A stretch of 64,000 nucleotides of DNA from Alphaproteobacteria bacterium (GCA_017308135.1 JAFKFM010000010.1:358296-422295); one strand, 5' to 3'. Shown: positions 47,798 to 57,782, counted from the stretch's first letter. Made by a program: numbers and translations. The notes: generated by a model not told the origin, from the sequence alone.

Positions 47798-49051
47798 ATG
47801 AAATTCTCCGCCCTCTCCCTGCTGCGCCATGCGCTGACCGGCAACCGCGAATGGACGCCGCATTGGCGCGACGCGGCGCCGAAGCCCGGTTACGACGTCG
47901 TGATCGTGGGCGGCGGCGGGCATGGGCTTGCGACGGCCTATTACCTCGCGCGCGAATTCGGCATTCGCAATGTCGCCCTGTTGGAAAAGGGCTGGATCGG
48001 CGGCGGCAATGTCGGGCGCAACACCACGATCGTGCGCTCCAATTATCTGCTGCCCGGCAATATCCCGTTCTACGAGACATCGCTGAAGCTGTGGGAAGGG
48101 CTGGAGCAAGCGTTGAACTTCAACGCGATGGTCAGCCAGCGCGGCGTATTGAATCTCTATCATTCCGACGCGCAGCGTGACGCCTACGCGCGGCGCGGCA
48201 ACGCGATGCGCCTGGAAGGCGTCGATGCCGAATTGCTCGACGCCGACGCCGTCGCGAAGCTCGTGCCGCAGCTCGATTTCGACAATGCGCGATTTCCGAT
48301 CAAAGGCGGCTTGCTGCAACCGCGCGGCGGCACGGTGCGCCACGATGCGGTCGCCTGGGGTTTCGCGCGCGCGGCGAGCGACCTCGGTGTGGATATCATC
48401 CAGAACTGCGAAGTAACGGCGATCGAGCGCGACGCAAGCGGGCGCGCCATCGCCGTGCAAACCGCGCGCGGACGCATCGGCGCGGCCAAAATCGGTCTCG
48501 CGGTCGCGGGCAATTCCTCGCGCGTCGCGGCGCTGGCGGGTTTGCGCCTGCCTATCGAAAGCCATGTGTTGCAGGCTTTCGTGTCGGAAGGGGTGAAGCC
48601 GCTGATCGATGGCGTCATCACCTTCGGCGCCGGCCATTTCTATGTCAGCCAATCCGACAAGGGTGGGCTGGTCTTCGGCGGCGATATCGACGGCTATAAT
48701 TCCTATGCCCAGCGCGGCAATCTGCCGGTGGTCGAGGATGTGTGCGAAGGCGGCATGGCGATTTTGCCGATGATCGGCCGCCTGCGTTTGCTGCGATCCT
48801 GGGGCGGCATCATGGATATGTCGATGGACGGTTCGCCGATCATCGACCGAACGCCGATCGATGGGCTCTATCTCAATGCCGGCTGGTGCTATGGCGGATT
48901 CAAGGCCACACCCGCTTCCGGCCTGTGTTTCGCGCATTTGATCGCGCGCGATACGCCGCATCCGGTTGCGAGCGCCTATCGCCTCGACCGTTTCGCGACC
49001 GGGGCGGTGATCGACGAAAAGGGCCAAGGCGCCCAGCCCAATCTTCATTGA
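47798..49051 (+). CDS. soxB: Sarcosine oxidase beta subunit
   Basis: 417-residue flavoprotein of heterotetrameric sarcosine oxidase. FAD fold VIVGGGGHGLATAYYLA near residues 34-50. His182 in GGTVRHDAVAW corresponds to the residue that carries covalent FMN in characterised enzymes. NAGWCYGGFKATPASG near the C terminus is also highly characteristic. It oxidises sarcosine, giving glycine and a methylene group for tetrahydrofolate. First of soxBDAG. Confidence 0.94.
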   Translation: MKFSALSLLRHALTGNREWTPHWRDAAPKPGYDVVIVGGGGHGLATAYYLAREFGIRNVALLEKGWIGGGNVGRNTTIVRSNYLLPGNIPFYETSLKLWEGLEQALNFNAMVSQRGVLNLYHSDAQRDAYARRGNAMRLEGVDAELLDADAVAKLVPQLDFDNARFPIKGGLLQPRGGTVRHDAVAWGFARAASDLGVDIIQNCEVTAIERDASGRAIAVQTARGRIGAAKIGLAVAGNSSRVAALAGLRLPIESHVLQAFVSEGVKPLIDGVITFGAGHFYVSQSDKGGLVFGGDIDGYNSYAQRGNLPVVEDVCEGGMAILPMIGRLRLLRSWGGIMDMSMDGSPIIDRTPIDGLYLNAGWCYGGFKATPASGLCFAHLIARDTPHPVASAYRLDRFATGAVIDEKGQGAQPNLH

Positions 49052-49057
49052 GGCGCT

Positions 49058-49303
49058 ATGCGTATTCCTTGCCCCTACTGCGGCGAACGCGACGCGCGGG
49101 AGTTCTCCTATCTCGGCGATGCGAGTGTTGCGCGCCCGGCGACGGATGACGCGGCCGCGTACCACGAATACGTCAATCTGCGCGCCAATCCGGCGGGCCC
49201 GCATCGCGAGTTTTGGTATCACGCGTCGGGCTGCCGGTCCTGGCTGGTCGTGACGCGCGATACGCGCACACACCGCATCGAAGGCGCGGAGCTTGTGCGA
49301 TGA
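49058..49303 (+). CDS. soxD: Sarcosine oxidase delta subunit
   Basis: 81 residues. An N-terminal zinc-binding stretch IPCPYCGERD followed by REFSYLGDA and HREFWYHASGCRSWLVVTRDT with the second Cys, the standard SoxD layout. Overlaps soxA by ATGA, consistent with fixed-stoichiometry assembly of the heterotetramer. Confidence 0.94.
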   Translation: MRIPCPYCGERDAREFSYLGDASVARPATDDAAAYHEYVNLRANPAGPHREFWYHASGCRSWLVVTRDTRTHRIEGAELVR

Positions 49304-52248
49304 TGCGAAGGCTCGACCAAGGCGGCGTGATCGACCGCGCCGACGCGCGGCGCTTCACCTTCGACGGGCGAAGCTACGCAGGCGTGGCGGGCGATACGCT
49401 CGCCTCGGCGCTGCTGGCCAACGGCGTCAAGCTGGTCGGGCGATCGTTCAAATATCACCGGCCGCGCGGCGTGTTCACTGCCGGGCCGGAAGAACCCAAC
49501 GCGCTGGTCGAATTGCGCAGCGGCGCGCGGCGCGAGCCCAACACCAAAACCACGACGGTCGAGCTTTACGACGGGCTGGACGCCGCGAGTCAGAATCGCT
49601 GGCCGAGCCTCGACTGGGACATTCGTGCGGCGCATCGCTATCTGTCGCCGCTGCTGTCGGCCGGGTTCTACTACAAGACCTTCATGTGGCCGGCTTCGTT
49701 CTGGGAAAAGCTCTACGAGCCCTTGATTCGCCGCGCTGCCGGTCTGGGCCGCGCCAGCGGCGAAGCCGATCCCGACACATACGAAGCATCGGCCGCTTTC
49801 GCCGATGTGCTGGTGATCGGGGCGGGGCCCGCCGGGATATCCGCCGCACTTGCCGCCGCGCGCGCCGGGGCGCGGGTCATTCTCTGCGACGACGATTTCC
49901 GCCTTGGAGGACGCTTGCTGTCCGAGAAGCACGTTGTCAACGAACGCGACGCGCTCGATTGGGCAAACGATGCGATCGACGAGCTTCAAGCGATGCCGGA
50001 GGTGCGGATCTTCCGCCGCACGCAAGTGTTCGGCGCCTATGACGGCGGCGAATTCGGCGCGCTGGAGCGTGTCGCCGATCATCTGCCGGTACCGCCCCTG
50101 CACACGCCGCGGCAGCGCTATTGGCGTTTCATCGTGAAACGGGCGGTTATCGCGACCGGCGCCATCGAGCGCCCCATCGCCTTCGCCGACAACGACCGGC
50201 CGGGGATCATGCTAGCCTCCGCCGCGCGCAGCTACGTCAACCGCTTCGCCGTACGCCTCGCCGATAAGGCCGTCGTGTTCGCGAGCAGCGACGATGGCTG
50301 GGCATCGGCTTTCGACCTCGCGGCGAGCGGTGCCGTGACCACGATCGTCGATCCGCGCGACGCTGTGGCCCCCGAATTAATGACGAAGGCTGGCAAACTC
50401 GGTATTCGCAGGATCGAAGGGCATGTCGTCGGCAGCGAAGGCGGGCGGCACGGCGTGCGCGCGGCGATCGTCGAAACGGCGCAAGGCCGCGAAGCGCTCG
50501 CGGCCGATCTGATCGCCGTCGCGGGCGGGGTCAATCCCGCAATCGGCATCGCGACGCATTTGGGCGACAAGCCGGTCTGGTCGCCGGCGAAATCGGCGTT
50601 CCTCGCCGCCGAGAATAATCGCGTCGGCGTTGCGGTGGGCGCCGCGTCGGGCAAATTCACGTTGGGCGAAGCGTTGCGCGACGGTCATGCGGCGGGCGTC
50701 GCGGCGGCGGCGGCGCTCGGTTTCGCCAAAGCGTCGGACGATCCGCCGCAGGCCGATGACGAAGCGTCCGGCGTGACAGCGTTCTGGCATGTCGGTGCGT
50801 CGGCGAAGGCGTTCGTCGATTTCCAGCACGACGTGACCGTCGCGGATATCGAATTGGCGCATCGCGAAGGTTATCGCGCGCCCGAACACGCCAAGCGCTA
50901 CACCACGCTGGGTATGGCGACCGATCAGGGCAAGACTTCCGGCGTGATCGGCCACGCGATCCTGGCGCGATTGTCGGGGCAGGGCGAGGGGCCGGTGGGC
51001 ACGCCTGCCGCACGTTCGCCGAATTCGCCCGTCGCAATCGGCGCATTGGCGGGCCCACATCGCGGCAAGCATTTCCGACCCTATCGTCATCTCGCCGGGC
51101 ATCGCTGGGCCGTCGATCACGGTGCCGTGATGGTCGAGACGGGCCAATGGCTGCGACCCCAATATTTTCCGTTGCCGGGCGAGACGGACTGGCTGGAATC
51201 CGTCACGCGCGAAGCGCGCGCCGTTCGCGCGAGCGTCGGCGTATGCGACGTATCCACGCTCGGCAAGATCGACGTGCAAGGCCCCGACGCCGGCGCGTTT
51301 CTCGACTTCGTCTACGCGAACACGTTCTCGACCCTGCCGGTCGGCCGCACGCGCTACGGTTTGATGCTGCGCGAGGACGGGTTCGTGTTCGACGACGGCA
51401 CGGCCGCGCGATTGGCGGCGGAACACTTCATCGTCTCGACGACGACCGCCAACGCCGCGCGCGCGATGCAGCATCTCGAGTTCTGCCATCAAGTGCTGCG
51501 CCCCGATTTGCGGGTGACACTCGCTTCCGTCACCGAGGCATGGTCGCAATATGCCGTCGCGGGGCCGAAGTCGCGTGCGCTGCTTCAAGACCTGCTGGGC
51601 GACGCATTCGATTTGTCGGACGCGGCGTTCCCGTATCTTGCCTGCGCCGAAACGAAACTTGGCGCCGCGACGATCCGGTTGTTCCGCGTCTCGTTCTCCG
51701 GCGAGCTTGCTTACGAGATCGCCGCGCCCGCTCAGTACGGCGCGTCTCTGCTCGACGCGCTGATGAAGTCGGGCGCGACACCCTATGGCACGGAAGCTCT
51801 GGGCGTGCTCCGGGTCGAGAAGGGGCATGTCGCGGGTAACGAGATCAGCGGCCAGACCACGGCGGGCGATCTGGGCCTTGGCAAAATGCTGTCGGCGAAG
51901 AAGGATTATATCGGCCGCACGATGGCCAAGCGGCCGGCCTTAATCGCCGCCGATCGGCCGACGCTCGTCGGCTTGAAGCCCGTGGACGCCACGCAGCGTC
52001 TGCGTGCGGGCGCGCATTTCCTGGCGCTGGGTGCGCCGGCGACGACCGCGAACGACGAAGGCTACGTCACCTCGGCGATTTATTCGCCCCATGTCGAATC
52101 GTGGATCGGGCTCGGCCTGCTGAAAGGCGGAACATCGCGCATCGGCCAGCGTGTCCGCGTCTACGATCCGGTGCGCGGCGGCGATCTGGTCGTGGAGATC
52201 GTGTCGCCGGTCTTTACCGATCCGGCGGGGGAGCGTGTTCGTGGCTGA
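49300..52248 (+). CDS. soxA: Sarcosine oxidase alpha subunit
   Basis: 982 residues starting at the ATG at 49300. Order of parts: 2Fe-2S-like N-terminal domain (FTFDGRSYAGVAGDTLASALLANG, with FKYHRPRGVFTAGPEEPN), NAD-binding flavin module (VLVIGAGPAGISAALAAARAG near residue 170), and C-terminal GcvT-like folate-binding domain (from about residue 600; GVCDVSTLGKIDVQGPDAGAFLDF). The folate domain captures the methylene group to give 5,10-methylene-THF. Overlaps soxG by 8 bases. Confidence 0.95.
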   Translation: MMRRLDQGGVIDRADARRFTFDGRSYAGVAGDTLASALLANGVKLVGRSFKYHRPRGVFTAGPEEPNALVELRSGARREPNTKTTTVELYDGLDAASQNRWPSLDWDIRAAHRYLSPLLSAGFYYKTFMWPASFWEKLYEPLIRRAAGLGRASGEADPDTYEASAAFADVLVIGAGPAGISAALAAARAGARVILCDDDFRLGGRLLSEKHVVNERDALDWANDAIDELQAMPEVRIFRRTQVFGAYDGGEFGALERVADHLPVPPLHTPRQRYWRFIVKRAVIATGAIERPIAFADNDRPGIMLASAARSYVNRFAVRLADKAVVFASSDDGWASAFDLAASGAVTTIVDPRDAVAPELMTKAGKLGIRRIEGHVVGSEGGRHGVRAAIVETAQGREALAADLIAVAGGVNPAIGIATHLGDKPVWSPAKSAFLAAENNRVGVAVGAASGKFTLGEALRDGHAAGVAAAAALGFAKASDDPPQADDEASGVTAFWHVGASAKAFVDFQHDVTVADIELAHREGYRAPEHAKRYTTLGMATDQGKTSGVIGHAILARLSGQGEGPVGTPAARSPNSPVAIGALAGPHRGKHFRPYRHLAGHRWAVDHGAVMVETGQWLRPQYFPLPGETDWLESVTREARAVRASVGVCDVSTLGKIDVQGPDAGAFLDFVYANTFSTLPVGRTRYGLMLREDGFVFDDGTAARLAAEHFIVSTTTANAARAMQHLEFCHQVLRPDLRVTLASVTEAWSQYAVAGPKSRALLQDLLGDAFDLSDAAFPYLACAETKLGAATIRLFRVSFSGELAYEIAAPAQYGASLLDALMKSGATPYGTEALGVLRVEKGHVAGNEISGQTTAGDLGLGKMLSAKKDYIGRTMAKRPALIAADRPTLVGLKPVDATQRLRAGAHFLALGAPATTANDEGYVTSAIYSPHVESWIGLGLLKGGTSRIGQRVRVYDPVRGGDLVVEIVSPVFTDPAGERVRG

Positions 52249-52777
52249 TCCGATCGTTCTGACTGCCGAAACCGCGTTTGCGAGCTTGCTGAAGCCGGCG
52301 GGCGATACGCGCGATCCCGGCATGACTGTTCGCGAAGTGACGGGGCTGCAGATCGCGACGGTGATCGCGCGCGGACCGATATCCGGCTTGACCGATGGGC
52401 CAAAGCGCGTGTCGCGTGACGGCACCGACTATCTCGGCATCGGGCCGGGCAAATGGCTCGCTTTCGGCGCGATCGCGCCGGATATCGCGGCGTCGGCCAG
52501 CGTGATCGACCAAAGCGGCGGCTATGGCGTGTTGGAAATTTCGGGCCGCGACGCCGTGGCGACGCTCGAAAAGGGGATCGGCGTCGATCTCCATCCGCGC
52601 GAATTCGCGCCCGATGCCGTCGCCGTCACCACCGTCGCGCATATGGGTGTGATACTGTGGCGAAGCGAGCGCGAAGCGTGGCGCGTCGCCGTGTTTCGCA
52701 GCAACGCGGCCTCGTTCTGGCATTGGCTGGAATCGAGCGCCGCTGTTTTCGGGTTGGTCATTCAGGAACGAAGATGA
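52241..52777 (+). CDS. soxG: Sarcosine oxidase gamma subunit, GTG start
   Basis: 178 residues. GTG at 52241, seven bases after GGGGGAG, is the best start; another in-frame GTG two codons earlier is possible. Segments [24 protein letters not shown], and [16 protein letters not shown] match SoxG. The longer frame opening at 52151 lies within soxA. ATGA overlap with purU. Confidence 0.9.
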   Translation: MADPIVLTAETAFASLLKPAGDTRDPGMTVREVTGLQIATVIARGPISGLTDGPKRVSRDGTDYLGIGPGKWLAFGAIAPDIAASASVIDQSGGYGVLEISGRDAVATLEKGIGVDLHPREFAPDAVAVTTVAHMGVILWRSEREAWRVAVFRSNAASFWHWLESSAAVFGLVIQERR

Positions 52778-53634
52778 GCGAACATTATCTGCTGACTTTG
52801 GCGTGCCCGAACCGTCCGGGCATCGTCGCCGCCGTATCGACGCGACTTTTCGAATGCGGCTTCAATATCGGCGAAGCGAACCAGTTCGATTCAACCGAGA
52901 CCGACCGGTTCTATATGCGCGTCGCGTTCGACGCGGCGAAGTCGGACGCGTCGATCGACATGTTTCGCGCGGCGATGGCCGAGCTCGCGGTCAAGTTCGA
53001 CATGAAGCTCGATATCGTCGCGGGCGCGGCACGGCCCAAGGTCATGCTGTTGGTCTCGAAATTCGACCATTGTCTGGCCGATATCCTGTATCGCTGGCGG
53101 ATCGGCGAGTTGCGGATGGAGATTTCGGGCATCGTCGCCAACCATCCGCGCGAGACCTATACGCATCACGATTTCGCGGGGATTCCGTTCCATCATCTGC
53201 CGGTGACGCGCGACAACAAGGCGGCGCAGGAAGCCGAGCTGTGGCGCCTGGTGCAGTCGACCGGCACCGATCTGGTCGTGCTCGCGCGCTACATGCAGGT
53301 GCTGTCGAACGACCTGGCCGAGAAATTGGCGGGGCGCTGCATCAACATCCATCATTCGTTCTTGCCGGGATTCAAGGGCGCCAAGCCCTATCACCAGGCG
53401 CATGCGCGCGGCGTGAAGCTGATCGGCGCCACGGCGCATTACGTGACCGCCGATCTCGACGAAGGCCCGATCATCGAACAGGACGTCGAGCGCATCAGCC
53501 ATCGCGACACGCCCGACGATCTGGTGCGCAAGGGGCGGGACATCGAGCGCCGCGTGTTGTCGCGCGCGATCGCTTGGCATATCGACCGCCGCGTGTTGAT
53601 GGATGGCGCAAAAACCGTCGTTTTCGGTAACTGA
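52774..53634 (+). CDS. purU: Formyltetrahydrofolate deformylase
   Basis: 286 residues. N-terminal ACT domain ([24 protein letters not shown]), then a formyl-transferase fold with [20 protein letters not shown] (catalytic Asn/His) and [18 protein letters not shown] (catalytic Asp). It hydrolyses 10-formyl-THF to formate and THF, balancing the one-carbon load produced by sarcosine oxidase; soxBDAG-purU is a known arrangement. Confidence 0.94.
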   Translation: MSEHYLLTLACPNRPGIVAAVSTRLFECGFNIGEANQFDSTETDRFYMRVAFDAAKSDASIDMFRAAMAELAVKFDMKLDIVAGAARPKVMLLVSKFDHCLADILYRWRIGELRMEISGIVANHPRETYTHHDFAGIPFHHLPVTRDNKAAQEAELWRLVQSTGTDLVVLARYMQVLSNDLAEKLAGRCINIHHSFLPGFKGAKPYHQAHARGVKLIGATAHYVTADLDEGPIIEQDVERISHRDTPDDLVRKGRDIERRVLSRAIAWHIDRRVLMDGAKTVVFGN

Positions 53635-53696
53635 ACACCGGTCTCGATTCCACGATTTCGGACGGTACAAGAAAATCTACGGCGCAGTGCAGGTAG

Positions 53697-53709
53697 TTTG
53701 CATTGCAAA
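53697..53709. promoter_or_regulatory. Small inverted repeat upstream of the histidine kinase gene
   Basis: TTTGC-ATT-GCAAA in the AT-richer part of the 165-base gap between purU and the kinase gene. It is the clearest symmetric element in that gap; function unknown, and it may be a regulator site or simply part of the promoter. Confidence 0.25.
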
Positions 53710-53799
53710 ATTGTTTGGATTTAAAACGACGCATCCGGTTTCTGCAAACTCTCGTTATAGTAGTGGTCTCCCAAAGGATGGAGCAGCCGGAGACCGTTC

Positions 53800-56460
53800 G
53801 TGGAATCCTCGCCCATCGACCGGATGATCGCCGCTTTGCGGCAGTTCGCGGTATTCGCGCTCGGCCCCGCCGCGTTGATCGCGTTGGCGATCGGCTTCGC
53901 GGCCGCCGCCGGCGCATGGCAACTCGCGCGCTTGGTCGATGATGCGCGGATCGAACGCGCGGTCCAGATCCGCGTCGAATGGCGCGCGCGCGATATCGAA
54001 GCGAAACTGCATGCTATGACCGCGCCGATCGTGGCGACGGCGGCGTATTTGCGGACGAATTCGCGGCCGACGGCGGGCGAGTTCCGGCGGTTCGTGCGCG
54101 AAATGGCGCTGGGCGACGACGCATTGTCGAGCGTCCTATGGGCACCGCTGGTCGAACAAAGCGCGCGCGCGGTGTTCGAGTTAATGGATTATCATATCGT
54201 CGATCCGTCGGGGATGCCGGCGGGCACACGCGACGTGTATCTGCCGGTGCTTTATATCGAGACGTTCGGCCGGTGGACCGTGCCGGCGGGCCGCGATCTG
54301 CTGGCGGATCCGGCGTTGGCCGGTCTGATCGAAGCCGCGCGCCGGGCGGGCGGGCCGGTGGTGATGCCGGCGATAGAGTTAATCGGGGTCAGCGGAACGA
54401 CGCCGAAGCGAATCGTCGCCGCACCCGTGTATGGCGCGACGAGCGGTGGCCAAGCCCAGGGCGCGTTGATCGGCTTCGTGATCGGCCATTGGCGGATCGA
54501 AGACGCGCTGAACGCGGCTATCGAAGGCACGCCGGAAATCCCGGAAACGTTGCGCTTCTATCTGGGACGCGGCCAATCCCTGGCGCAAGACGAATTGGTC
54601 GCGTCGCTGGATCCGTCGCGCCAGCGTTTCCGCACCGCCGCGGCCGCCGCCGTTGCGCCGTCGCCCGACGCGACACAAGCCACCGCGGATATCCGGGACT
54701 ACGACCATCGCTGGCGGCTGGCGTTCGCCTTCCCGGCGGAATTCGGGGATTCGCTGCGCTCGTCCGCGCACTGGTTCGCGCTCGCCGCCATTCTGGCGCT
54801 GACGGCGCTCGCACTCGGCTACATCGTTTATCAACGCAGCACGCGCGCGCGGATCGAAACGGAAGTGACGACACGTACGCGCGCGTTGTCGGATGCCAAC
54901 CGCCAGCTGGCGAACGAGATCGGCGAACGCAACCGGGTGGAAGACGAATTGCGCCGCCAGGCGCAATGGACCGATACGGCGCTGGAAGCCTTGCCCGTCG
55001 CGGTTATTTTCGTCGATACCGCCCGCAACATCCAATTTTGGAGTACCGCAGCCGAGCGGATTTTCGGCTATCGCGCGGTCGATGTTCTGCGCAAACCCTA
55101 TGCGTTGACGCCCGATGAAGAAATGCCGGCGGTCGATCGCCTGTTCGAAGCGGTCGAGGGCGGATTGGTCGTCCGCAATCGGTCGATCGTCTGCCGGGAT
55201 CGCGACGGCAAGTCGATCCATGTGCGCTTTTCCGGCGCACCGCTGTTCGGCGAACGCGTTTTGCACGGCAGCTTGATCGTGCTGGAGGACGTGACCCAGG
55301 CCAAGCAGACCGAAGATCAGCTTTTCCAGGCGCAGAAGATGGACGCGCTCGGTCAGCTGACCGGCGGCCTTGCGCATGATTTCAACAATCTGCTGCTCGT
55401 CATCATGGGCAATATCCAGCTATTGCGCGAGGAGCGTCCGGGCGACGCGGTCGTCGATAATTTCGCGACCGAGGCTTACAACGCGGCTTTGCGCGGCGCC
55501 GATCTGGTGCGCAGCATGCTGGCCTTCGCGCGCCGCCAGCCTTTGCAGCCGCGGCCCGTCGATATCAACCGCACGGTCAGCTCGACGACGCAGATGTTGC
55601 GTCGCGTGCTGGGCGAACGGGTGGAGATATCGCTCACGCTCGACCGCGATCCCTGGACGGTGATGGTCGATCCCACGCAGCTCGAAGCGGCTCTCGCCAA
55701 TCTCGCGACCAACGCGCGCGACGCGATGCCCAAAGGCGGGCGCTTGTCGATCGTCACCACGCGGCGGCGGCTCGATTCCGACTATGCGATGCGCCATCCC
55801 GACGTGGTCGAAGGCGACTACGTGATGCTGCAGGTCAGCGACACCGGCGACGGGATTTCGCCCGAGAATATGAAGAAGGTCTTCGACCCGTTCTTCACCA
55901 CCAAAGAGGCGGGGCGCGGCTCCGGTCTCGGCCTAAGCATGGTCTTCGGCTTCATCAAGCAATCGGGCGGGCATATCAACGTCTATAGCGAGGTCGGCGT
56001 CGGCACCACGTTCCGGCTTTATCTGCCGCGCCATTATCTGGCGTTGGAAACGCCCGACACGACGCCCGAGATCGTTAGCAGCGGCGGCAACGAGACGATT
56101 TTGGCGGTCGAGGACGATCCCGGCATTCGCCGGCTGGTGCGCATCGATCTTGCGTCGTTCGGCTACAAAGTGCTGATGGCCGAGAATGCCGCCGACGCGC
56201 TGCAAGTCCTCGAATCCGGCGAACGGATCGACCTTCTGTTCAGCGACATCGTAATGGCGGGCAAGATCGACGGGTTGGCGCTGGCGCGGTTGGTGCGTCA
56301 GCGTTGGCCGTCGATCCGTATCCTGCTGACATCGGGCTTTCCGGATACGGATATCGACGACGGTTCGCGGATGGGTGAGAATTTCGCGCTGCTCAGCAAG
56401 CCCTATCGCAAACCCGAATTGGCGATGGCGTTGCGCGCGGCACTCGACGGTCAAGATTAG
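53800..56460 (+). CDS. Hybrid sensor histidine kinase (CHASE-PAS-HisKA-HATPase-REC), GTG start
   Basis: 886 residues; GTG at 53800 with GGAG seven bases upstream. Membrane helices at about 18-40 and 326-346 bracket a periplasmic CHASE-like sensor (VVMPAIELIGVSGT is inside it). A coiled coil (350-385) and a PAS domain (385-510) follow. His526 in GGLAHDFNNLL is the phosphorylated residue; the ATPase has N (ANLATNARDAMP), G1 (DTGDGIS) and G2 (GSGLGLSM) boxes. The C-terminal receiver has Asp816 in LLFSDIVMAG. Its stop overlaps that of the convergent response regulator. Confidence 0.92.
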   Translation: MESSPIDRMIAALRQFAVFALGPAALIALAIGFAAAAGAWQLARLVDDARIERAVQIRVEWRARDIEAKLHAMTAPIVATAAYLRTNSRPTAGEFRRFVREMALGDDALSSVLWAPLVEQSARAVFELMDYHIVDPSGMPAGTRDVYLPVLYIETFGRWTVPAGRDLLADPALAGLIEAARRAGGPVVMPAIELIGVSGTTPKRIVAAPVYGATSGGQAQGALIGFVIGHWRIEDALNAAIEGTPEIPETLRFYLGRGQSLAQDELVASLDPSRQRFRTAAAAAVAPSPDATQATADIRDYDHRWRLAFAFPAEFGDSLRSSAHWFALAAILALTALALGYIVYQRSTRARIETEVTTRTRALSDANRQLANEIGERNRVEDELRRQAQWTDTALEALPVAVIFVDTARNIQFWSTAAERIFGYRAVDVLRKPYALTPDEEMPAVDRLFEAVEGGLVVRNRSIVCRDRDGKSIHVRFSGAPLFGERVLHGSLIVLEDVTQAKQTEDQLFQAQKMDALGQLTGGLAHDFNNLLLVIMGNIQLLREERPGDAVVDNFATEAYNAALRGADLVRSMLAFARRQPLQPRPVDINRTVSSTTQMLRRVLGERVEISLTLDRDPWTVMVDPTQLEAALANLATNARDAMPKGGRLSIVTTRRRLDSDYAMRHPDVVEGDYVMLQVSDTGDGISPENMKKVFDPFFTTKEAGRGSGLGLSMVFGFIKQSGGHINVYSEVGVGTTFRLYLPRHYLALETPDTTPEIVSSGGNETILAVEDDPGIRRLVRIDLASFGYKVLMAENAADALQVLESGERIDLLFSDIVMAGKIDGLALARLVRQRWPSIRILLTSGFPDTDIDDGSRMGENFALLSKPYRKPELAMALRAALDGQD

Positions 56461-57185
56461 ACGGAAGGCGGGATCAGCATATAGCCCGTGCCGCGCACGG
56501 TGCGAATGATGCCTGCGCGATTGGCGGCGCCGTCGATCTTCTTGCGCAAATTGCTGAGATGCACGTCGATGCTGCGATCGTTGGGATCCCAGTCGCGGCC
56601 GGCGACGTCCTCGGACAATTGATCGCGCGGAACGACTTTGCCCGCATTGCGCGCCAGGATCGACAGAAGCCGGAACTCGGCCATCGTGAGCTTGATCTCG
56701 GCGCCGTTCGGGTCGCGCACCTCATGGGCGACGACATCGATCTCCAAACCATGGAAGCGGAACTTCGTTTCGGCCGCCGCCGCAGCGGGCTGTGCTTGTT
56801 GGATTTGCTGATCGGCGTAGACGCGGCGGCGCTGAATCGTGCGCAAGCGCGCCAGCAATTCGCGCATCTCGAACGGTTTGGCGAGATAATCGTCGGCGCC
56901 CATCTCCAGCCCGACGATCTTGTCGATCGTGTCGCCCTTGCCGGTCAGCATCATGACCGGCAATTGGCTGCGCTCGCGAATCCAACGGAGCGCGCCCCAG
57001 CCGTCGCCGTCGGGCAGCATCACGTCGAGGATCACCAACTCGGGCGGCGATTTCTCGAAACTCGCCTGCATCGCGGCGACGGAATCGGCGATTTCCGGCG
57101 CGTAGCCTTCGCGGCCAAGATAAGTGGCGAGGAGTTTGGAAACACCGGGGTCGTCGTCGACGATCAGCAGCCGGATTTTGTTCAT
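56457..57185 (-). CDS. OmpR-family response regulator
   Basis: 242 residues. Receiver: acidic residues Asp10-Asp12, phospho-acceptor Asp54 (LVILDVMLP), Thr in MMLTGKGD and Lys in LAKPFE. A Gln/Ala-rich linker (QQIQQAQPAAAAAE) leads to a winged-helix DNA-binding domain (LTMAEFRLLSILARNAGKVVPRDQL and SIDVHLSNLRKKID). Tail-to-tail with the hybrid kinase, which may be its partner, and upstream of a pilus operon that it might control. Confidence 0.93.
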   Translation of the reverse strand: MNKIRLLIVDDDPGVSKLLATYLGREGYAPEIADSVAAMQASFEKSPPELVILDVMLPDGDGWGALRWIRERSQLPVMMLTGKGDTIDKIVGLEMGADDYLAKPFEMRELLARLRTIQRRRVYADQQIQQAQPAAAAAETKFRFHGLEIDVVAHEVRDPNGAEIKLTMAEFRLLSILARNAGKVVPRDQLSEDVAGRDWDPNDRSIDVHLSNLRKKIDGAANRAGIIRTVRGTGYMLIPPSV

Positions 57186-57210
57186 GGCCGGCGCCGGGCG
57201 GGCAAGCCGA

Positions 57211-57546
57211 TCAGCCAGCCGGACGCGCGACGATGACGAGCGGCGCGTTGGCCGTGCCGCAATCGGCGATCACAGGTTGGGTGCGGGAATGGGCGAGGGC
57301 GGCTACCAGCTTCGATGTCGCGGCGCAGTAATCCTTCGCGGCGAGATTGAGCTTGCCGACGCGATATTGGCCGACGGCGGGGTCGATCATCGGCACCGGA
57401 CGACCGGCCTGTTCGGCCCAGCGCGTGACGACTTCCGTCAACGTCGCGGCTTGCGCGGTCGGCCATGCGGGCGGCGGTGCTTGCTCGGGAACCGGCATGA
57501 CGGTCGTGGATACCGCAAACACCGCTGCTTTGATTAAACCGGGCAC
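57211..57546 (-). CDS. Small secreted hypothetical protein, possibly TcpQ/secretin-N-like
   Basis: 111 residues from GTG at 57544-57546, preceded by GGAGAG. A hydrophobic N terminus with small residues suggests export. The mature part has a LTEVVTRWAEQAGRPVPMID stretch and a later Cys pair (DYCAATSK and IADCGTAN). The pattern of a domain that starts with a W-x-x-Q/A-G helix resembles TcpQ-like or secretin-N modules, but I would not assign a function. It lies 25 bases after the response regulator start on the same strand. Confidence 0.55.
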   Translation of the reverse strand: MPGLIKAAVFAVSTTVMPVPEQAPPPAWPTAQAATLTEVVTRWAEQAGRPVPMIDPAVGQYRVGKLNLAAKDYCAATSKLVAALAHSRTQPVIADCGTANAPLVIVARPAG

Positions 57547-57628
57547 GAAGTCTCTCCAAATGACGCCAACGCAGCGTCGAGCGAATTATTAGATAAATTA
57601 ACATGGCTTTACACTCTTCACAATCAAG

Positions 57629-57709
57629 GTCGCATCGCGCGACAAAATGGTTAATGGCGTAAGCGAGTTTAAAGAACGTCGAGAATCGCAAGGGATTCCG
57701 CGAGATTCT
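57629..57709. promoter_or_regulatory. Inverted repeats in the pilus promoter region
   Basis: The 236-base gap ahead of the pilus operon contains GTCGC-N5-GCGAC (57629-57643) and AGAATC-N16-GATTCT (57682-57709, with a further GATTC inside). The region is AT-richer than its flanks. These are the best candidates for regulator binding ahead of the pilin gene; I could not assign certain -10/-35 boxes. Confidence 0.25.
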
Positions 57710-57782
57710 TGACTCTACTTAACTGGGATGCGCGCCACGCAACGCAGATAAAGGCTCCGTCGAATTCTCAACGGAGCCGAAA

